Of a stretch of DNA of 64,000 bases, positions 48,793 through 59,380 are shown piece by piece. Every line of letters starts with the position of its first letter. Position 1 is the stretch's first letter. The DNA comes from Scheffersomyces stipitis CBS 6054. Lineage: Eukaryota; Ascomycota; Pichiomycetes; Serinales; Debaryomycetaceae. A model generated the notes under the pieces. That model worked only from the letters and a program-made list of their open reading frames with translations. It did no database searches and had not been told where the DNA came from. The position numbers were made by a program, and so were the translations under genes. Location: positions 248,001 to 312,000 of the forward strand of contig NC_009046.1 in assembly GCF_000209165.1 (NCBI RefSeq), in the 5' to 3' direction.

Positions 48793-48800
48793 TATATAAA
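48793..48800 (+). promoter_or_regulatory. TATA box of BTA1
   Basis: TATATAAA, 149 bases before the ATG at 48949, a usual distance for yeast. Confidence 0.55.
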
Positions 48801-48948
48801 CCAGACATTCTGGACGGGTTTCATTTTTTTCACCTTGGCCTGTTCTCCTTCTCTTTTTTACTCTCTCCCACCACGCTTGTATTTATAGTATCTCATCCCT
48901 AGGATAGATCTCTGCACCTAGCTCTGCCTATTTTTCAACAAAAGTAGC

Positions 48949-51264
48949 ATGTCTGAAACATTGTTGGACTTGTTCCCCACAGACATCTCCAAGCTCCAGG
49001 TGGTGACCTCGATCTCCATCGTTTGTGGCCTCATATTCTTGCTGGCCAAAGTGAACCAGACGGTACACTCGCTTCTTGTGTTTGCTTGGGCCTGTTTTAT
49101 CAAGCCTTTGATCCAGAAGAAGACTTCCGGCAAGAAGAAGGATCAGCAACATTCGCTTGAGCAATTCTACAAGAACCAGGCTCACATCTACGACACCACC
49201 CGTGAGTTCTTGTTGAAGGGAAGACAGGAATGTCTTCGTCTTGCTGTCTCCCATTTGCAGAAGAAGAAAGAGTTGGTCTGGATCGATGTTGGTGGAGGTA
49301 CTGGTTCCAACATCGAGTACATGGACCAGTTCTGCTCCATTTCCGAAAACTTTAAGGCCGTCTATTTGGTTGATTTGTCTCCTTCACTCTGTGAAGTGGC
49401 TCGTGCCAGATTCGCAGCTCGTAACTGGAAGAATGTCAAGGTCATTGTTGCTGATGCCTGTGACTTTGAAATCGACTACAAGACTGCTGACTTGATCACG
49501 TTTTCCTACTCTCTTTCTATGATTCCAACTTTCAATGCTGCTATCGACAATGCAGTCACCAAGTTGGATAAGCAGGGTATTATTGCTGCTGTAGACTTTG
49601 GTATCCAGAGTTTTGACACCTCTATGGGCAGAATCAACACTGTAGGAGGTTTGGTCAACAGAAACATCCCCTGGGTGCTCAGAAACTTCTGGAGAATTTG
49701 GTTTGAAGCCGACAAAGTCTTTTTGGACTCATCGAGAAGAAATTACTTGGAATACAAGTTTGGAACCATCAAGTCTCTCAACACCTATAACAAGAAGTTG
49801 GGTAAAATCCCTTACTACATCTGGATTGGCTGTGACAAGTCCAAGTCGCAAAATATCTTACACCGTCTCAACTGCTTGGCTACTGAATCTCCTTACTTGG
49901 CACCTTCTACCACTCCCATTACCACTGCTCTCAAAGACGTTCCTATCAGTAAGGGCCATGAAGCTGCCTTGACGAACTTGCAAAAGAACTTACCTTTTCC
50001 TTCTTTCTACTACCAGCGCGAAATCTGGAGAGTGTACTATGAAGAGTTGAACCAGCATTACGAACAGTTCAAGAACCAATACATCTACGCCTTCACATGG
50101 GAAGATCCACGTGAAGATCACAATATCCTCAAGTTCAACAGCAATGACACAGTTTTAGCCATTACTTCTGCGGGTGACAACATCTTATCTTATGCTACCT
50201 TACCGGACCCACCAAAGAGAATCCATGCTGTAGACTTAAACCCATGTCAAAACCACTTGTTGGAGTTGAAGTTGGCAGCTTTCAGATCCTTGACACACCA
50301 ACAGATCTGGCAGATGTTTGGTGAAGGTAAGATCGAAAACTTCACCGACTTGTTGATCGACAAGTTGTCCCCACACATGTCTTCCAATGCCTTCCAGTAC
50401 TGGATGGACAGAGGACACAAGTGTTTCTCCAAGAACGGACTTTACGACACTGGTTCTAGTAGATGGGCTCTCAGACTCGCCAAGTACACTTTCAAGGCCT
50501 TTGGTGTCACTAAAGATATCAAGCAGTTGTGCGAAGCAGCTACTATGGACGAGCAGATGAAGATCTGGGAAGAGAGAGTGAAGAAGTCTTTGTTCAACTC
50601 AGTAGTGGCTACTTTATTGGTTGGAAACCCACTCTTTTTGTGGAAGGCTCTTGGAGTTCCAGCTAATCAGGCCTCCATGATGGGAGAATCCGTCTTCAAG
50701 TATGTTGTCGACACAATAGAGCCTCTCTTGAAGAGATCCTTGATTTCAAAGGACAATTATTTCTACTACTTGTGCTTGATGAACAAGTACGCCTACAACA
50801 ACTGTCCCGACTACTTGACTGTCAAGGGCTACAAGAGATTGACGGCCCAGACTACTCCCCAAAGAGAAAACCCATTGGACAACATCAGAATTCATACTGA
50901 CTTTTTGAACGACGTGTTTGCCAGATTGAGCAAGAAGTCGTTGACTATCGCAATTATTATGGACCACATGGATTGGTTTGATCATGACTCCAAGGATGTC
51001 AACGATGAGATTTCCGTTCTTAAGGAAAGTCTTGTCGACGGTGGTAGAGTCTTGTTGAGATCTGCTTCTCAACACCCATGGTACATCAGCACCTTTGAGT
51101 CTATGGGCTTTAGTTGTAAGGCTGCTGCTGTCAGAATCTCAGGTGAATCTATTGACAGGGTCAACATGTACGCTTCTACTTGGGTATGCACCAAGCTTCC
51201 AACCAAGGAAGACGAGGAAGAAATTGGCATTGGCCGTAGAAGAATGAGCAGTTTGAAGATTTAA
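48949..51264 (+). CDS. BTA1: Betaine lipid (DGTS) synthase BTA1
   Basis: Bifunctional enzyme that makes the phosphorus-free lipid diacylglyceryl-trimethylhomoserine from diacylglycerol and S-adenosylmethionine. It replaces phosphatidylcholine when phosphate is scarce. Fungal order is seen: N-terminal membrane segment (about 18-36, with a second hydrophobic stretch to about 55); a BtaB-like methyltransferase with the SAM motif DVGGGTGSN (113-121) and acidic YLVDLSPSLC; then the BtaA-like amino-carboxypropyl transferase from about residue 375, with FTWEDPREDHNIL (382-394), AITSAGDNILSYA and IHAVDLNPCQNHLLELK. 771 residues. Codons are strongly biased, as for an abundant protein. Absent from S. 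cerevisiae, present in CUG-clade yeasts and filamentous fungi. The upstream CACGT cores suggest Pho4 control. Confidence 0.93.
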   Translation: MSETLLDLFPTDISKLQVVTSISIVCGLIFLLAKVNQTVHSLLVFAWACFIKPLIQKKTSGKKKDQQHSLEQFYKNQAHIYDTTREFLLKGRQECLRLAVSHLQKKKELVWIDVGGGTGSNIEYMDQFCSISENFKAVYLVDLSPSLCEVARARFAARNWKNVKVIVADACDFEIDYKTADLITFSYSLSMIPTFNAAIDNAVTKLDKQGIIAAVDFGIQSFDTSMGRINTVGGLVNRNIPWVLRNFWRIWFEADKVFLDSSRRNYLEYKFGTIKSLNTYNKKLGKIPYYIWIGCDKSKSQNILHRLNCLATESPYLAPSTTPITTALKDVPISKGHEAALTNLQKNLPFPSFYYQREIWRVYYEELNQHYEQFKNQYIYAFTWEDPREDHNILKFNSNDTVLAITSAGDNILSYATLPDPPKRIHAVDLNPCQNHLLELKLAAFRSLTHQQIWQMFGEGKIENFTDLLIDKLSPHMSSNAFQYWMDRGHKCFSKNGLYDTGSSRWALRLAKYTFKAFGVTKDIKQLCEAATMDEQMKIWEERVKKSLFNSVVATLLVGNPLFLWKALGVPANQASMMGESVFKYVVDTIEPLLKRSLISKDNYFYYLCLMNKYAYNNCPDYLTVKGYKRLTAQTTPQRENPLDNIRIHTDFLNDVFARLSKKSLTIAIIMDHMDWFDHDSKDVNDEISVLKESLVDGGRVLLRSASQHPWYISTFESMGFSCKAAAVRISGESIDRVNMYASTWVCTKLPTKEDEEEIGIGRRRMSSLKI

Positions 51265-51779
51265 GAAGATGAAAATCACAAAAGTCTTACCGAAACCAAT
51301 TTGCATTGCTTTGTTCCATTTTTTCTATATATACACCATTGACTGGCTTGTAGTATAAATATACCAGAAGTTGTTACATTCTCGTTCTATATTTTATTTA
51401 TCTATTATTTTCAGTTCTCCACAAATGCTTAGAATACAAAATATGTTAAATACAAAATGTTATAATACAAAATATAGAATTTCAAAGTATGAATAAGAGA
51501 ATTATTGGATGGGAAATGTGAAAATCTGTGGTCAGACTTTTAGCTGCAAAATCGGGAGAGCTATTGTCGCATTTTGGCATGCAAATTACGCATTTCCGCT
51601 GTTGGACCATAGTAAGGAGTACAAAAATTACCACCATGCAGTAAACCCCAGCACTGCGTTTTTGTGCAAGAACCGTACGATTAGTAATTTATCTCCACTT
51701 AACGAGACTGAAAAATCAGTACTATAATCAATTGCTCTCGTTTCCAGCATTTTCACATCAATTAAAGCTTTAGAAGAAG
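51265..51779. other. Intergenic, BTA1-CCS1
   Basis: 515 bases, AT-rich; includes several copies of atacaaaat(a/g) at about 51436-51480. No gene seen. Confidence 0.5.
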
Positions 51780-52526
51780 ATGTCAAATACATTCGAAATT
51801 GTTTTGGCCGTGCCAATGGAATGCCAAGCTTGTGTAGACTCAGTTTCTACAGTTTTAAAGAAGACTGAAGGTATCAAGAATTTCAAAGTAGATTTGGGTG
51901 CCAATCTTGTCACTACCGAAGGTTCAATTCCTCCCAGTGAAATAGTCAAAGCTATCCAGTCTACTGGCAGAGATGCAATCATCAGAGGAACCGGCAAGCC
52001 TAACTCTGCTGCTGTGTGTATTTTAGAATCGTTCGATCCTAAGGATTTCCAGCAGCCCGTTAAAGGTTTAGCCCGAATTGTTAGCGTATCACAAAATGAT
52101 CTTTTCATCGATTTGACTGTTAATGGCTTGCCCAAAGGTACCTACTACCCCTCTATCAGATCTTCGGGCAATCTTTCACAAGGAGCTCTTTCCACAGGCT
52201 CGTTGTTCTACCAATTGCAACCAGTGGAAGTAGAATTACCTTCGACATTGTCTACCACCATTAATGCTCTCGGTGCCACTGTTGTTGAACAAGATGGACT
52301 TTTCTCGGGCCAGTCGTTCTTACATGCCAAGTTGAGTATAGATGACTTGATAGGCAGAAGTGTCATCTTGTCCAAGTTGAAAGATGAAGTGACGTCTGAT
52401 TCTCTCTGTGGAGTCATTGCCAGGTCTGCTGGAGTCTGGGAAAACGACAAACAGGTTTGTACTTGTAGTGGTAAGACAGTGTGGCAGGAGAGAACTGATG
52501 CCCTCAATAAGGGTATAAGTGTATAA
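51780..52526 (+). CDS. CCS1: Copper chaperone for superoxide dismutase CCS1
   Basis: Delivers copper to Sod1 and forms its disulfide in cytosol and mitochondrial intermembrane space. Domain I is an Atx1-like fold with the copper motif MECQAC (C15, C18) and IKNFKVDLGANLVTTEGSIP. Domain II is a superoxide-dismutase-like fold (about 75-220), with RIVSVSQNDLFIDLTVNGLP and SIRSSGNLSQGALSTGS. It lacks the full set of copper ligands, as usual for the chaperone. Domain III carries the essential CxC (C227-T-C229) near the C-terminus. Length 248, matching S. cerevisiae Ccs1 (249). The ATG at 51780 is the first in frame. Confidence 0.95.
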   Translation: MSNTFEIVLAVPMECQACVDSVSTVLKKTEGIKNFKVDLGANLVTTEGSIPPSEIVKAIQSTGRDAIIRGTGKPNSAAVCILESFDPKDFQQPVKGLARIVSVSQNDLFIDLTVNGLPKGTYYPSIRSSGNLSQGALSTGSLFYQLQPVEVELPSTLSTTINALGATVVEQDGLFSGQSFLHAKLSIDDLIGRSVILSKLKDEVTSDSLCGVIARSAGVWENDKQVCTCSGKTVWQERTDALNKGISV

Positions 52527-53480
52527 TCGCAGACTATAGGTATGATTTATGAACATTGATATATGAATAGTATGTATGGTTTTTAGTAGTGGGTAGATTA
52601 TTCTGAATGGCTTAGAAACTTGGAGTTGCCGCTACCAATTTTCGCTACCAGTCTCGCTAATTGGCCTTGCTGGATAAGAAGTACATCATCAGAATTGCGA
52701 GGCAAATGGAATGACAACTGTCACATGTTGGAGGCTCCGAAGGATGATACGAAAGTTATAAGGAACAGGTTGTACGATTCTACCTAGCCATCTTGGGGCC
52801 GTCAATTGCAGCTTGGTTGTTAGGGAGGGTACGTTAGGGAGAGGGCGAGCGCTGCTAGCGAGCGTGGCACGTGAATGGTGGGGATAACGAGGCTGCCAGT
52901 TTCCTCGGGTAAATAGTTCAACATGGCATGAAACTTTCAACTGATGAATGTTATTTCATCGATTGTAAGGATAAGGATTACTATCGGGGAAATACATTGC
53001 TGGGTTAGACTTTTTTTCATTTCGAATTTAACAAAAACGGTTGTGACATTACCAGTATAAAGATTCTGTTAGTGTCCCTATTTTACCGAACATTTTGACG
53101 ATTTAGCGCGATCTTGCCTTTTTGTGCGCTTTCTCCCCCTAGCAGATTTTGTCACTGTTCTCATCACCGCTTGGATTTGATTTTGATTGATTTTGATTCA
53201 AAGTTAAATTCTAATTTGGATTTCAATAGCGCATCTTCGCCAATAGTTTCCACAGTAAGAAATCATCTCCACTAATTCCAATAACCACCCACTTCATCTA
53301 CATCCACTTTTCTCACGAGTACTGACCTACAAAATAGTGGCGTACCATAATAGCCTAGACTCCTAGCCAATCCCCCCCAAAGTAATGAACCTCTGATCTC
53401 ATTCATCTGGACTCCTTTTTTCACATTTTTCACTAAAAACAGCCATATCCGCTTGCGAAGTGGCCATAGAACAGAAGAAA
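52527..53480. other. Intergenic, CCS1-SOG2
   Basis: 954 bases without a supported gene. A short repeat of gattttgatt lies near 53177-53200. The last 200 bases form a pyrimidine- and A-rich leader before SOG2. The SOG2 frame opens at a GTG at 53460, 21 bases before its ATG. Confidence 0.5.
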
Positions 53481-56360
53481 ATGTCCCAGTCATATCTACT
53501 ACACAAGTCGCAACTTTGGCCGTTGCTAACAGATCAGCTCGATGCTGTTCATCGTAAGAAATCCATCAAATTGGCCAATCTACCTGGTTCCAAACTTGTA
53601 GTATCAGATATCATAGAGGTAATCAAAGATTTTGTCAATCTGTACAACCCTCCATTAGAATTAGAACGACTCCTGCTTCAAAGTTGTCAGCTATCCGAAA
53701 TCTCTGGCAACTTCTCATCATTTTCATCTTCCATCAAATACTTAGATCTTCACCAGAATAATGTCCATTCCATCTCAGAATCAATCATATCCTGTTTTCC
53801 CAGCTTGGAGATTCTTGATCTTTCTTCAAATAACTTGTCAACATTGCCAGGAAATTTAAGCCAACTTAAGAACTTACGAATCATCCTGATCCGTAATAAC
53901 AAGTTCAAATACTTGCCTCCCGTACTAGCGGAATTACCCAGTATCAATTTGATGGAGATCGCTGAAAATCCTTTAGTTGTTCCCTCGCTTGAACTCATCA
54001 GATCGTTACAAAAACTGAATAGCGACTACGATTGGATTCTTGAACTAAAATCGTACTTGATGGCTCACAAATCACTTTTAGACTTCAAAATTCAAGAGCA
54101 GCAACAAAATCTCCAGAAACAAAGCCAGCCTCTTCTGGCACCTCCTGCTTTACCCAATGGTCAACAGCCAATGCTTACAAGACCCAAAAGCATCTCAGAC
54201 AAGTCAAAGGCATCTAGAGCAGCAAGAAGAATGGGATTGTTGATTAAACGAGAAGATGCCTCGAGTCCCCCAAGTTCAGCTGATGCCAGTAGTGTCAGTA
54301 TCCATGATAGCACTAATGATACGTTTGCGTCTTCAGGTGTTCTGAATGCCAATTCAACTCTAGATGATACTACTGCCAGCTTCCCATTTGCTTCGCAGGC
54401 TCAAACCAATGGAAATCACAGTATTATAAATACTACTAGCATACTTACAGGCGGTAGCGATTATCTTCATACCGACTTCACAAACACTTTGAGCAACCCC
54501 TCGTCTGCATCTGCTATAGAAACTTCTTTCTCTATAGTTACACCACCACCACCAAACATGACCATGTCCACAACTACAGCCACCACAGCATCAAATTCTC
54601 CAACATCTATTGCCGCACCAATCTCTAAGACTGCTAATGCTTCTGTGGCTTCATCAAATACAACGTCAAATGTATCTACATTAAGTCGTCCTACAAGCAG
54701 AAACAGATCTCGGTCTAATACGCTTAAGGAAATAGATAGGATTTTAGAGAAAAACGATAAAGTTGATACAGAACACAAATCGGGCGCTTATTTCAGAAGG
54801 TTATCTACTCTACAAGAAATTCCAGGAGATAAGAAGGATGTTCAATCCGAGAATGTGAGACTGATCCAAAACTCTCAGACCACTAAAACTAATGAAGATA
54901 CAATTACAAAAACACATTCGGCAGCAAATAGAACAGCTCCCGCAATAGTTTCCAATGACATTTCTCCTTCAAGAACCAATCCAGTAGCTGTTGCCAATAA
55001 GAAACACCTGATACTGTCAATTGTGAAAGTCTCCCGAAAAGTATTGTTTTCTTTCAGCGAGTTGCATTCCTCGGTAAGAAGATTCACTGGATTCTGCGCT
55101 GACAAGAAGGTCACCATGAAAATGGTTTCTCTCTTGTATACAACCAAATCCAACATAGACTCGTTGGTAGAGAATTTGGAGATTATGGAAGAAACAGGTA
55201 CCAACCTAGACCAAATTGTCGCCTCCTTACATGTTTGCATCAGTTCATTCAAGGCAATCATGACTTTGCTTAGTGAAAACTTTGCATCATTCGTAGACAA
55301 GATAGATGTCTGTTTCATTCGGATGCTCTACTTGACGCTTTATGGGTCGTTCAACGAGTTACTAAATGCCTACAGAACACTTGTACCTGCAGTTCAGAAG
55401 CCTCCTCCTAAGTTTAATGTACCAGTTACCGCTGCTGCAACTGAGTCGACAAAACAAAAATTGTCTATCAATACTACTCATTTCGACCACGATGATGTAG
55501 ATGAAAAATTATATGTTACAATTGATTCTGCTACTACCACAGCTCAAAATATCTTCAGCGAGTTGAACAAAGCCATCAATAAGAGTGCAATTGCCAGTGC
55601 CTCATCTTCAGATCCAGCGACAAATGCTAGTGTTGCCAACAAGGTCAACGAATTAACCAATGTCTGTGTGTCATTTTTTGATATTACAAAGAGATTGAAG
55701 ACGAAGTTGATAACTATTCGAAATAACCCTTCTCAAACAACTAAAAAGTCGTTTGGAGAAGATATCAATTTGTTTATCAAATCCATAGTTCAAACATTAG
55801 CTTGTGTCAAGGGTATTGTCAAGGACTTGCCTATCTTAGATGACATTAGGGCTTCTATGTCTACTTTGACAAAGACTGCAAAGGAAGTGACGTATATGTT
55901 AGAAGTTTCATCCTACAAGACTTTGGCTACGGATAGTACAGGTACGCAATATCCGCCAGCATTGGTATCGATACCCAGTGTATCGAATCTCTTTACTCCT
56001 GTATCTGCTCATCCACCATTGCAATCGCCGTCGCTGGTTAACTTGGCTCAGCTTGCAAGTAATGGAAACATGGGAGTAACTAGAACACCTTTGACTTCAT
56101 CGTTAACGGCTTCTTCCATCAAGACGTCATCGTTGTCAATATCAGGACCTTCTTCTAGCACGTTAGGAAATATTACCAATACAGCCGCAGGGGTTACCCC
56201 AATGGGTAGTCCGGGACTTGTTAATGGCCACAACATTGGTCCATTGACAGCCCCGACGCAGTCTTCTGGCCAGTACTATGCTAAGAACGGCATGAATCCG
56301 TTTGATGGTTTAATTATGGCTAGTCGTAATCATGACAGAGAGATTGTAGATGCAGAATAG
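53481..56360 (+). CDS. SOG2: RAM-network leucine-rich-repeat protein SOG2
   Basis: Component of the RAM signalling network (with Cbk1, Mob2, Tao3, Hym1, Kic1) that controls polarity, cell separation and Ace2. The N-terminal leucine-rich repeats (about 55-170) read as LxxLxLxxNxLxxLP units, for example IKYLDLHQNNVHSISES and LEILDLSSNNLSTLPG. A long Ser/Thr/Asn/Gln-rich linker follows (about 210-500), containing RPTSRNRSRSNTL. The C-terminal SOG2/RAM domain (about 510-830) begins KKHLILSIVKVSRKVLFSFS and continues with long helices (YTTKSNIDSLVENLEIMEET). The tail is Pro/Ser-rich. 959 residues from the ATG at 53481, longer than S. cerevisiae Sog2 (791) because of the linkers. Confidence 0.9.
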   Translation: MSQSYLLHKSQLWPLLTDQLDAVHRKKSIKLANLPGSKLVVSDIIEVIKDFVNLYNPPLELERLLLQSCQLSEISGNFSSFSSSIKYLDLHQNNVHSISESIISCFPSLEILDLSSNNLSTLPGNLSQLKNLRIILIRNNKFKYLPPVLAELPSINLMEIAENPLVVPSLELIRSLQKLNSDYDWILELKSYLMAHKSLLDFKIQEQQQNLQKQSQPLLAPPALPNGQQPMLTRPKSISDKSKASRAARRMGLLIKREDASSPPSSADASSVSIHDSTNDTFASSGVLNANSTLDDTTASFPFASQAQTNGNHSIINTTSILTGGSDYLHTDFTNTLSNPSSASAIETSFSIVTPPPPNMTMSTTTATTASNSPTSIAAPISKTANASVASSNTTSNVSTLSRPTSRNRSRSNTLKEIDRILEKNDKVDTEHKSGAYFRRLSTLQEIPGDKKDVQSENVRLIQNSQTTKTNEDTITKTHSAANRTAPAIVSNDISPSRTNPVAVANKKHLILSIVKVSRKVLFSFSELHSSVRRFTGFCADKKVTMKMVSLLYTTKSNIDSLVENLEIMEETGTNLDQIVASLHVCISSFKAIMTLLSENFASFVDKIDVCFIRMLYLTLYGSFNELLNAYRTLVPAVQKPPPKFNVPVTAAATESTKQKLSINTTHFDHDDVDEKLYVTIDSATTTAQNIFSELNKAINKSAIASASSSDPATNASVANKVNELTNVCVSFFDITKRLKTKLITIRNNPSQTTKKSFGEDINLFIKSIVQTLACVKGIVKDLPILDDIRASMSTLTKTAKEVTYMLEVSSYKTLATDSTGTQYPPALVSIPSVSNLFTPVSAHPPLQSPSLVNLAQLASNGNMGVTRTPLTSSLTASSIKTSSLSISGPSSSTLGNITNTAAGVTPMGSPGLVNGHNIGPLTAPTQSSGQYYAKNGMNPFDGLIMASRNHDREIVDAE

Positions 56361-56562
56361 TTGTGTCTATAGACATAGAATCAAATAGTTTACAAATATA
56401 GGTAGCTACGAATGAAATAATCGTAAAACGTTCATAAAGCTATGACGCTATAGAAGTCGTGACTCGTAAGGCAATCCGACGGGATTGGGAATAAATAATG
56501 GTTTCTGGAAGCGACATGGGTCTATGTCTGTTAGAGTGTCCGAATTCCAGATTCTTGGCCAT

Positions 56563-56859
56563 CTAGAAGTATTCGTCTTCGTAGGTGGGACTTTCGTCCT
56601 GGTCCAAGATATGACTGAACCAGGTTTTTGCGTTCTCGTGGAATTTGAAACCGTTGATATCCCTGCTGAGGATATTGGTTTCGCGTTCACATTGTGCCTG
56701 CGCAATGTTGATGGTTTCCATGGAATGTAAAATCAAGTCTGATAGCACCACATTGAGGCACTTGTCTACTAGCACCGCTGAATAAGCACTCTTTGCATGA
56801 ACATTGTGTCTCAAGACACTTTCGAGATCGTTGCTGTCGTACTTTTGGCAGTTGAACAT
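56563..56859 (-). CDS. 98-residue unknown protein, possible histone-fold
   Basis: Starts at the ATG at 56859 (MFNCQKYDSNDLESVLRHNV...); the longer open frame above it is AT-rich leader. A long helix AVLVDKCLNVVLSDLILHSM (about 29-48) continues as ETINIAQAQCERETN. It is followed by ILSRDINGF, a helix/loop/short-strand/helix order reminiscent of the histone folds of MHF, CENP-W or TAF proteins, where a Thr/Ser-x-x-D element precedes helix 3. The C-terminus is acidic (DQDESPTYEDEYF). A TATA-like element (TTATATATAAA, 57004-57014) lies about 150 bases upstream, supporting a real gene. It is convergent with SOG2. The fold assignment is a guess from pattern only. Confidence 0.55.
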   Translation of the reverse strand: MFNCQKYDSNDLESVLRHNVHAKSAYSAVLVDKCLNVVLSDLILHSMETINIAQAQCERETNILSRDINGFKFHENAKTWFSHILDQDESPTYEDEYF

Positions 56860-58262
56860 TGTGAATATGAGATTGAATAATAGATAGTATCGATATGATA
56901 ATAATTGGAGTTGGTTAGTTATGTAGTGGTTATGTATATGGTAGCTATGGTAAATTCTGGGGTACTTGTGGAGAGAGAGCATCTGGAGTTGGACAGCACT
57001 CGTTTATATATAAATACGAGTTTGAAAGGCAAACCATTTGGAAAATAGGCGTACAATGATACTGCTATCGGTCCGAGACTTCTGCAGGCGGTGTTGTCCA
57101 AAATGGCAACACATGTTACCTACGAGCAGTGGTTTCCCAGTGACGATTGGTGTTGCTGCAGGGTTGATTTTCCGCAACATCGGCAGGTTGCATTATCCGA
57201 GTGTCGCACTTTTTCTGTGACCAAATGGGGACGAGTTCCGAGTCTTTTCTAGAGGCTTTTTGCACCCTTCCGGAAGCCTGCAAAGCTAGTGGACTGATGG
57301 GAGTCATGGGTGGGAGCGTCCCGGCCCGTTTGAGCCAATTGAGTCGATTGTGTCGATTGTACCAATTGCTTCTGCGGCGATAGAGGTGGATCTGGTGTCT
57401 ATTGTTGTGTACTGCCTCAGTCGCTTAAAACTGAACAGCTGTTAGCTTCAGCAGCAAAGGAGGGGAGTCCAGTCAGGCAAAAAAAGGTAACGGATGATTC
57501 GAGGTACCATTTTTTCAAGGGCATTCGAAAACTCGTATGTCATGTATCTGGCAAACGAAGGAACAAGGGAGCATTAACGACACCACACAGGTTACATGTT
57601 CTGCGCAGGTGATGGGTCTTTCTAGAAATATCTGGGAATGGCGGATATGTGGAGATGACCAGGGCTCTTCAGCCCCGTACTGGTAAATATGGTCGCCTTG
57701 GTGCAGACAGGAAACGCATGCTAGCTGATGGTGCACAGATCTGACGTATGTAGACAGCTATTATTAGGATAGTGCGACATTGTCGTGAGATACCGAGATC
57801 AGCCTATTGCAACCAGTGAAATGCTGATTACTACATCCAGAGACCTACAAGTCAAGGGAATGGAATCGACTAAACCAACTCGTCTGCAGTTCAATAGTGT
57901 GCATCAGCTAATTGTATTTTGCGACGTCAAGTTTCTCAAACGTGGGGAACATCTGAAAGGATCTCTAAATACGAACTCGTAATACATTAGAAATCTCCTG
58001 ACTGTATTCCAAGCAGATCGTGAATTCTACAGTGAAGATTGGTGGACTTTTCCCTTGCGATGTAAACACCGGATGCTATCTCTAACGTCTCCCTGGCCAC
58101 TTGGTGCAGTTTTGTCTAGGTCTTCTTGACTCCTCAGAAAACGAGTCACATCGTAAGCTGGCAGCGCACGACGCTTCTGCAATCTGAAAAATTCCAATAG
58201 ATAGCCAGGCCATCTCAGCAATCACAAACACTCCTGTTCAAGTCTCATAAACACAGCCACAC
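56860..58262. other. Intergenic, 98-residue gene to carrier gene
   Basis: 1.4 kb between divergent genes. Contains TTATATATAAA at 57004-57014 (minus-strand gene) and a local gtcgattgt duplication near 57343-57360. Short overlapping frames only. Confidence 0.5.
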
Positions 58263-59165
58263 ATGACGATCGAGCTTGAAGAACCCCCACTCACCCAAGA
58301 CAACAACCAAGTCTTCAAGGATTTGCTTGGGGGTACCATGGGAGGTATTGCCCAAGTATTGGTGGGCCAGCCGTTTGATACCGTCAAGGTCAGATTGCAA
58401 TCTGCTCCAGAGGGAACCTACAGCGGAGCCTTGGATGTAATCAAGCGATTGTTGAAGAATGAAGGTCCTCGTGGTTTCTATAAAGGAACTTTGACTCCTC
58501 TAGTCGGGGTTGGTGCCTGTGTGTCCGTACAGTTCTCAGTTAACGAATACATGAAGAGATATTACGATCAGAAATTGCAAGGCCAACCTTTATCACTTGC
58601 TCAGTTCTTCACTTGTGGTGCAGTTGCCGGTTTTGCCAATGGGTTCTTGGCTTCTCCAATAGAACATATTCGTATCAGATTGCAAACACAGACCGGCTCC
58701 GAGAAGTTGTTTAATGGCCCTATTGACTGTGCCAAAAAGCTCTACAATGCAAAAGGTTTGGGCCACGGAATCTACAGAGGATTGGTTCCAAGTTTGTTTA
58801 GAGAATCCGTAGGTTTGGGTATCTACTTTGCTACCTATGAAGCTCTTATCGCACGCGAGTTGAAGAAGGACAAGTCCATCGCTAGAAGCGATATCTCGTC
58901 GTTGAAGTTGTGTCTCTTCGGGGGTCTCTCAGGCTACACCTTATGGATCGCTATTTACCCTGTAGATGTCATCAAGTCTAAATTGCAGACAGACTCATTG
59001 ACAAAGCCAAACTTCACGGGTTCCATAGACGTAGTCAGGAAGGTATTTGCCTCTAGTGGAATCAAGGGCTTCTACAGAGGTTTCATTCCTACCATTTTGA
59101 GAGCTGCCCCAGCCAACGGAGCTACTTTCGCAGTCTTTGAGATCACCATGAGGTTCTTGGGTTGA
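58263..59165 (+). CDS. YMC1: Mitochondrial carrier YMC1/YMC2
   Basis: Inner-membrane solute carrier related to Ymc1/Ymc2, linked in yeast to amino-acid (glycine/glutamate) or organic-acid transport. It has three repeats of about 100 residues with the carrier signature Px(D/E)xx(K/R): PFDTVK (37-42), PIEHIR (132-137) and PVDVIK (233-238), each followed by R/K-L-Q. The N-terminal block KDLLGGTMGGIAQVLVGQPF and KNEGPRGFYKGTLTPLVGVG closely match S. cerevisiae Ymc1, as does the end LRAAPANGATFAVFE. 300 residues, standard size. The ATG at 58263 is first in frame. It converges with the ammonium transporter (215 bases between stops). Confidence 0.87.
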   Translation: MTIELEEPPLTQDNNQVFKDLLGGTMGGIAQVLVGQPFDTVKVRLQSAPEGTYSGALDVIKRLLKNEGPRGFYKGTLTPLVGVGACVSVQFSVNEYMKRYYDQKLQGQPLSLAQFFTCGAVAGFANGFLASPIEHIRIRLQTQTGSEKLFNGPIDCAKKLYNAKGLGHGIYRGLVPSLFRESVGLGIYFATYEALIARELKKDKSIARSDISSLKLCLFGGLSGYTLWIAIYPVDVIKSKLQTDSLTKPNFTGSIDVVRKVFASSGIKGFYRGFIPTILRAAPANGATFAVFEITMRFLG

Positions 59166-59380
59166 GTAGCACAACTCATCTGACCCTTTACATTAATTTA
59201 TTATAGACATTTCATCGAATCTGCATCCTATCTGTAACATACCAATATATACACTATTCGTTAAAATATTATTTTTATATTACTATTCTAGCCCTTCTAA
59301 AATACCGTAATCCCAACCAATAAATACTAATAAACACGGAAATGAAGCAAATAAAACTATAACTTTCAGATGGCTCTAAA

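Larger units (their letters stand above)
47478..48948. promoter_or_regulatory. Intergenic with minisatellites and BTA1 promoter
   Basis: 1.47 kb without a supported gene. Left part: an inverted repeat GTCGGTA/TACCGAC (47594-47610) and two short tandem repeats (47900-47943 and 47984-48025). Right part, before BTA1: CACGT cores at 48453-48458, 48460-48465, 48527-48532, 48709-48714 and 48727-48732, and a TATA box at 48793-48800. Confidence 0.55.
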
